NCBI GenBank assembly: GCA_027457185.1
Contig: DAIDTN010000213.1
Span: 1-5,709 of the forward strand
Length of the DNA: 5,709 nt
Reading direction: 5' to 3'
From: Burkholderiales bacterium
GTDB taxonomy: Bacteria > Pseudomonadota > Gammaproteobacteria > Burkholderiales > SG8-39
Shown: positions 5,219 through 5,709 of the stretch, in pieces
Layout: every line of letters starts with the position of its first letter
Numbering within the stretch: the stretch's first letter is position 1
Translations under genes and position numbers: made by a program
The notes under the pieces: generated by a model
What the model saw: only the letters and a program-made list of their open reading frames with translations
Database searches by the model: none
Told to the model about the DNA's origin: nothing

Positions 5219-5709
5219 GACGCCTGTACCGCAGCCGCGGCTGGATCGCGCTCGCGGCGTTCGCGGTCGCGCTGCTGGTGGTGGTGCCGGTGTCGGCGCT
5301 GCTGATACCGCCGGACAGCGCGTTCCACCTGTCCGAGTACTGGGTCAGCCTGGGCGGCAAAATCATCTGCTACGGTATCGTCGCGCTGGCGATGGATCTG
5401 GTGTGGGGCTATGCGGGCATCCTGTCCCTGGGCCACGGCCTGTTCTTCGCGCTCGGCGGCTACGCCATGGGCATGTACCTGATGCGCCAGATCGGGCTCG
5501 ACGGCGTTTACCACAGCCATCTTGCGGACTTTATGGTGTTCCTCGACTGGAAGTCCTACCCTTGGTACTGGAGCTTCACCGAGCATTTCTGGTACGCCGC
5601 GGCCCTGGTGGTACTGGTGCCGGGGCTGCTCGCGTTCGTGTTCGGCTACTTCGCCTTCCGCTCGCGCATCAATGGGGTGTACTTCTCGATCATCACCCAG
5701 GCCCTGACC
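5215..5709 (+). CDS. urtC: Urea ABC transporter permease UrtC, C-terminus cut by window end
   Basis: Second membrane permease of the urea importer, LivM type, partner of UrtB. The 165 codons present start MRRLYRSRGWIALAAF, with basic residues before a first membrane helix (about 10-31). They continue through IICYGIVALAMDLVWGYAGI (50-69) and LSLGHGLFFALGGYAMGMYL (70-89), the latter being the conserved LivM/UrtC motif, and another membrane stretch at about 127-147. The loop HLADFMVFLDWKSYPWYW (102-119) is of the aromatic-rich kind typical of UrtC and absent from LivM. Full UrtC proteins are around 360-390 residues, so more than half is missing at the window edge; the frame is open to the last base. 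The ATG overlaps the urtB stop (ATGA) and no strong ribosome site is present, implying translational coupling. urtD and urtE (ATPases) are expected downstream. Confidence 0.93.
   Translation, partial: MRRLYRSRGWIALAAFAVALLVVVPVSALLIPPDSAFHLSEYWVSLGGKIICYGIVALAMDLVWGYAGILSLGHGLFFALGGYAMGMYLMRQIGLDGVYHSHLADFMVFLDWKSYPWYWSFTEHFWYAAALVVLVPGLLAFVFGYFAFRSRINGVYFSIITQALT

Overview
The window looks like chromosomal DNA from a GC-rich proteobacterium, most likely a betaproteobacterium. This is an inference from four things: strong G/C preference at third codon positions, a PykA-class pyruvate kinase, a UrtB of the long proteobacterial type with a periplasmic-side N-terminal domain, and a sigma-54-type promoter in front of a nitrogen-uptake operon. 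I see no mobile element, tRNA, rRNA or CRISPR array.

Layout. The left part (1-1789) reads leftward. It holds most of a pyruvate kinase gene, which leaves the window at base 1, and upstream of it a small gene for a predicted outer-membrane lipoprotein of unknown function. A divergent control region (1790-2257) follows. It carries a sigma-70-like promoter for the lipoprotein gene that would give a leaderless mRNA, a 10-bp inverted repeat, two NtrC-like sites one 31-bp step apart, a good sigma-54 (-24/-12) promoter pointing right, and a leader of about 200 nt. The right part (2258-5709) reads rightward and is the start of a urea ABC-transporter operon: urtA (substrate-binding protein), urtB (permease 1) and urtC (permease 2, cut by the window end). 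The ATPase genes urtD and urtE are expected just beyond the window.

How the genes work together. UrtA captures urea in the periplasm and delivers it to a UrtB/UrtC membrane channel, which UrtD/UrtE would energise. The sigma-54 promoter with upstream NtrC-like sites suggests the operon is switched on under nitrogen limitation. A strong hairpin without a T-tract directly after urtA may let urtA transcripts accumulate above urtBC. UrtB and UrtC overlap by ATGA, which indicates translational coupling. The pyruvate kinase belongs to central carbon metabolism and appears to be an unrelated neighbour; its Leu-Gln-...-Lys signature predicts a K+-independent enzyme.

This is mostly a recognisable housekeeping and transport locus. 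The points most worth a second look are the regulatory architecture in 1790-2257, the uncharacterised lipoprotein, and the unexplained N-terminal domain of UrtB.
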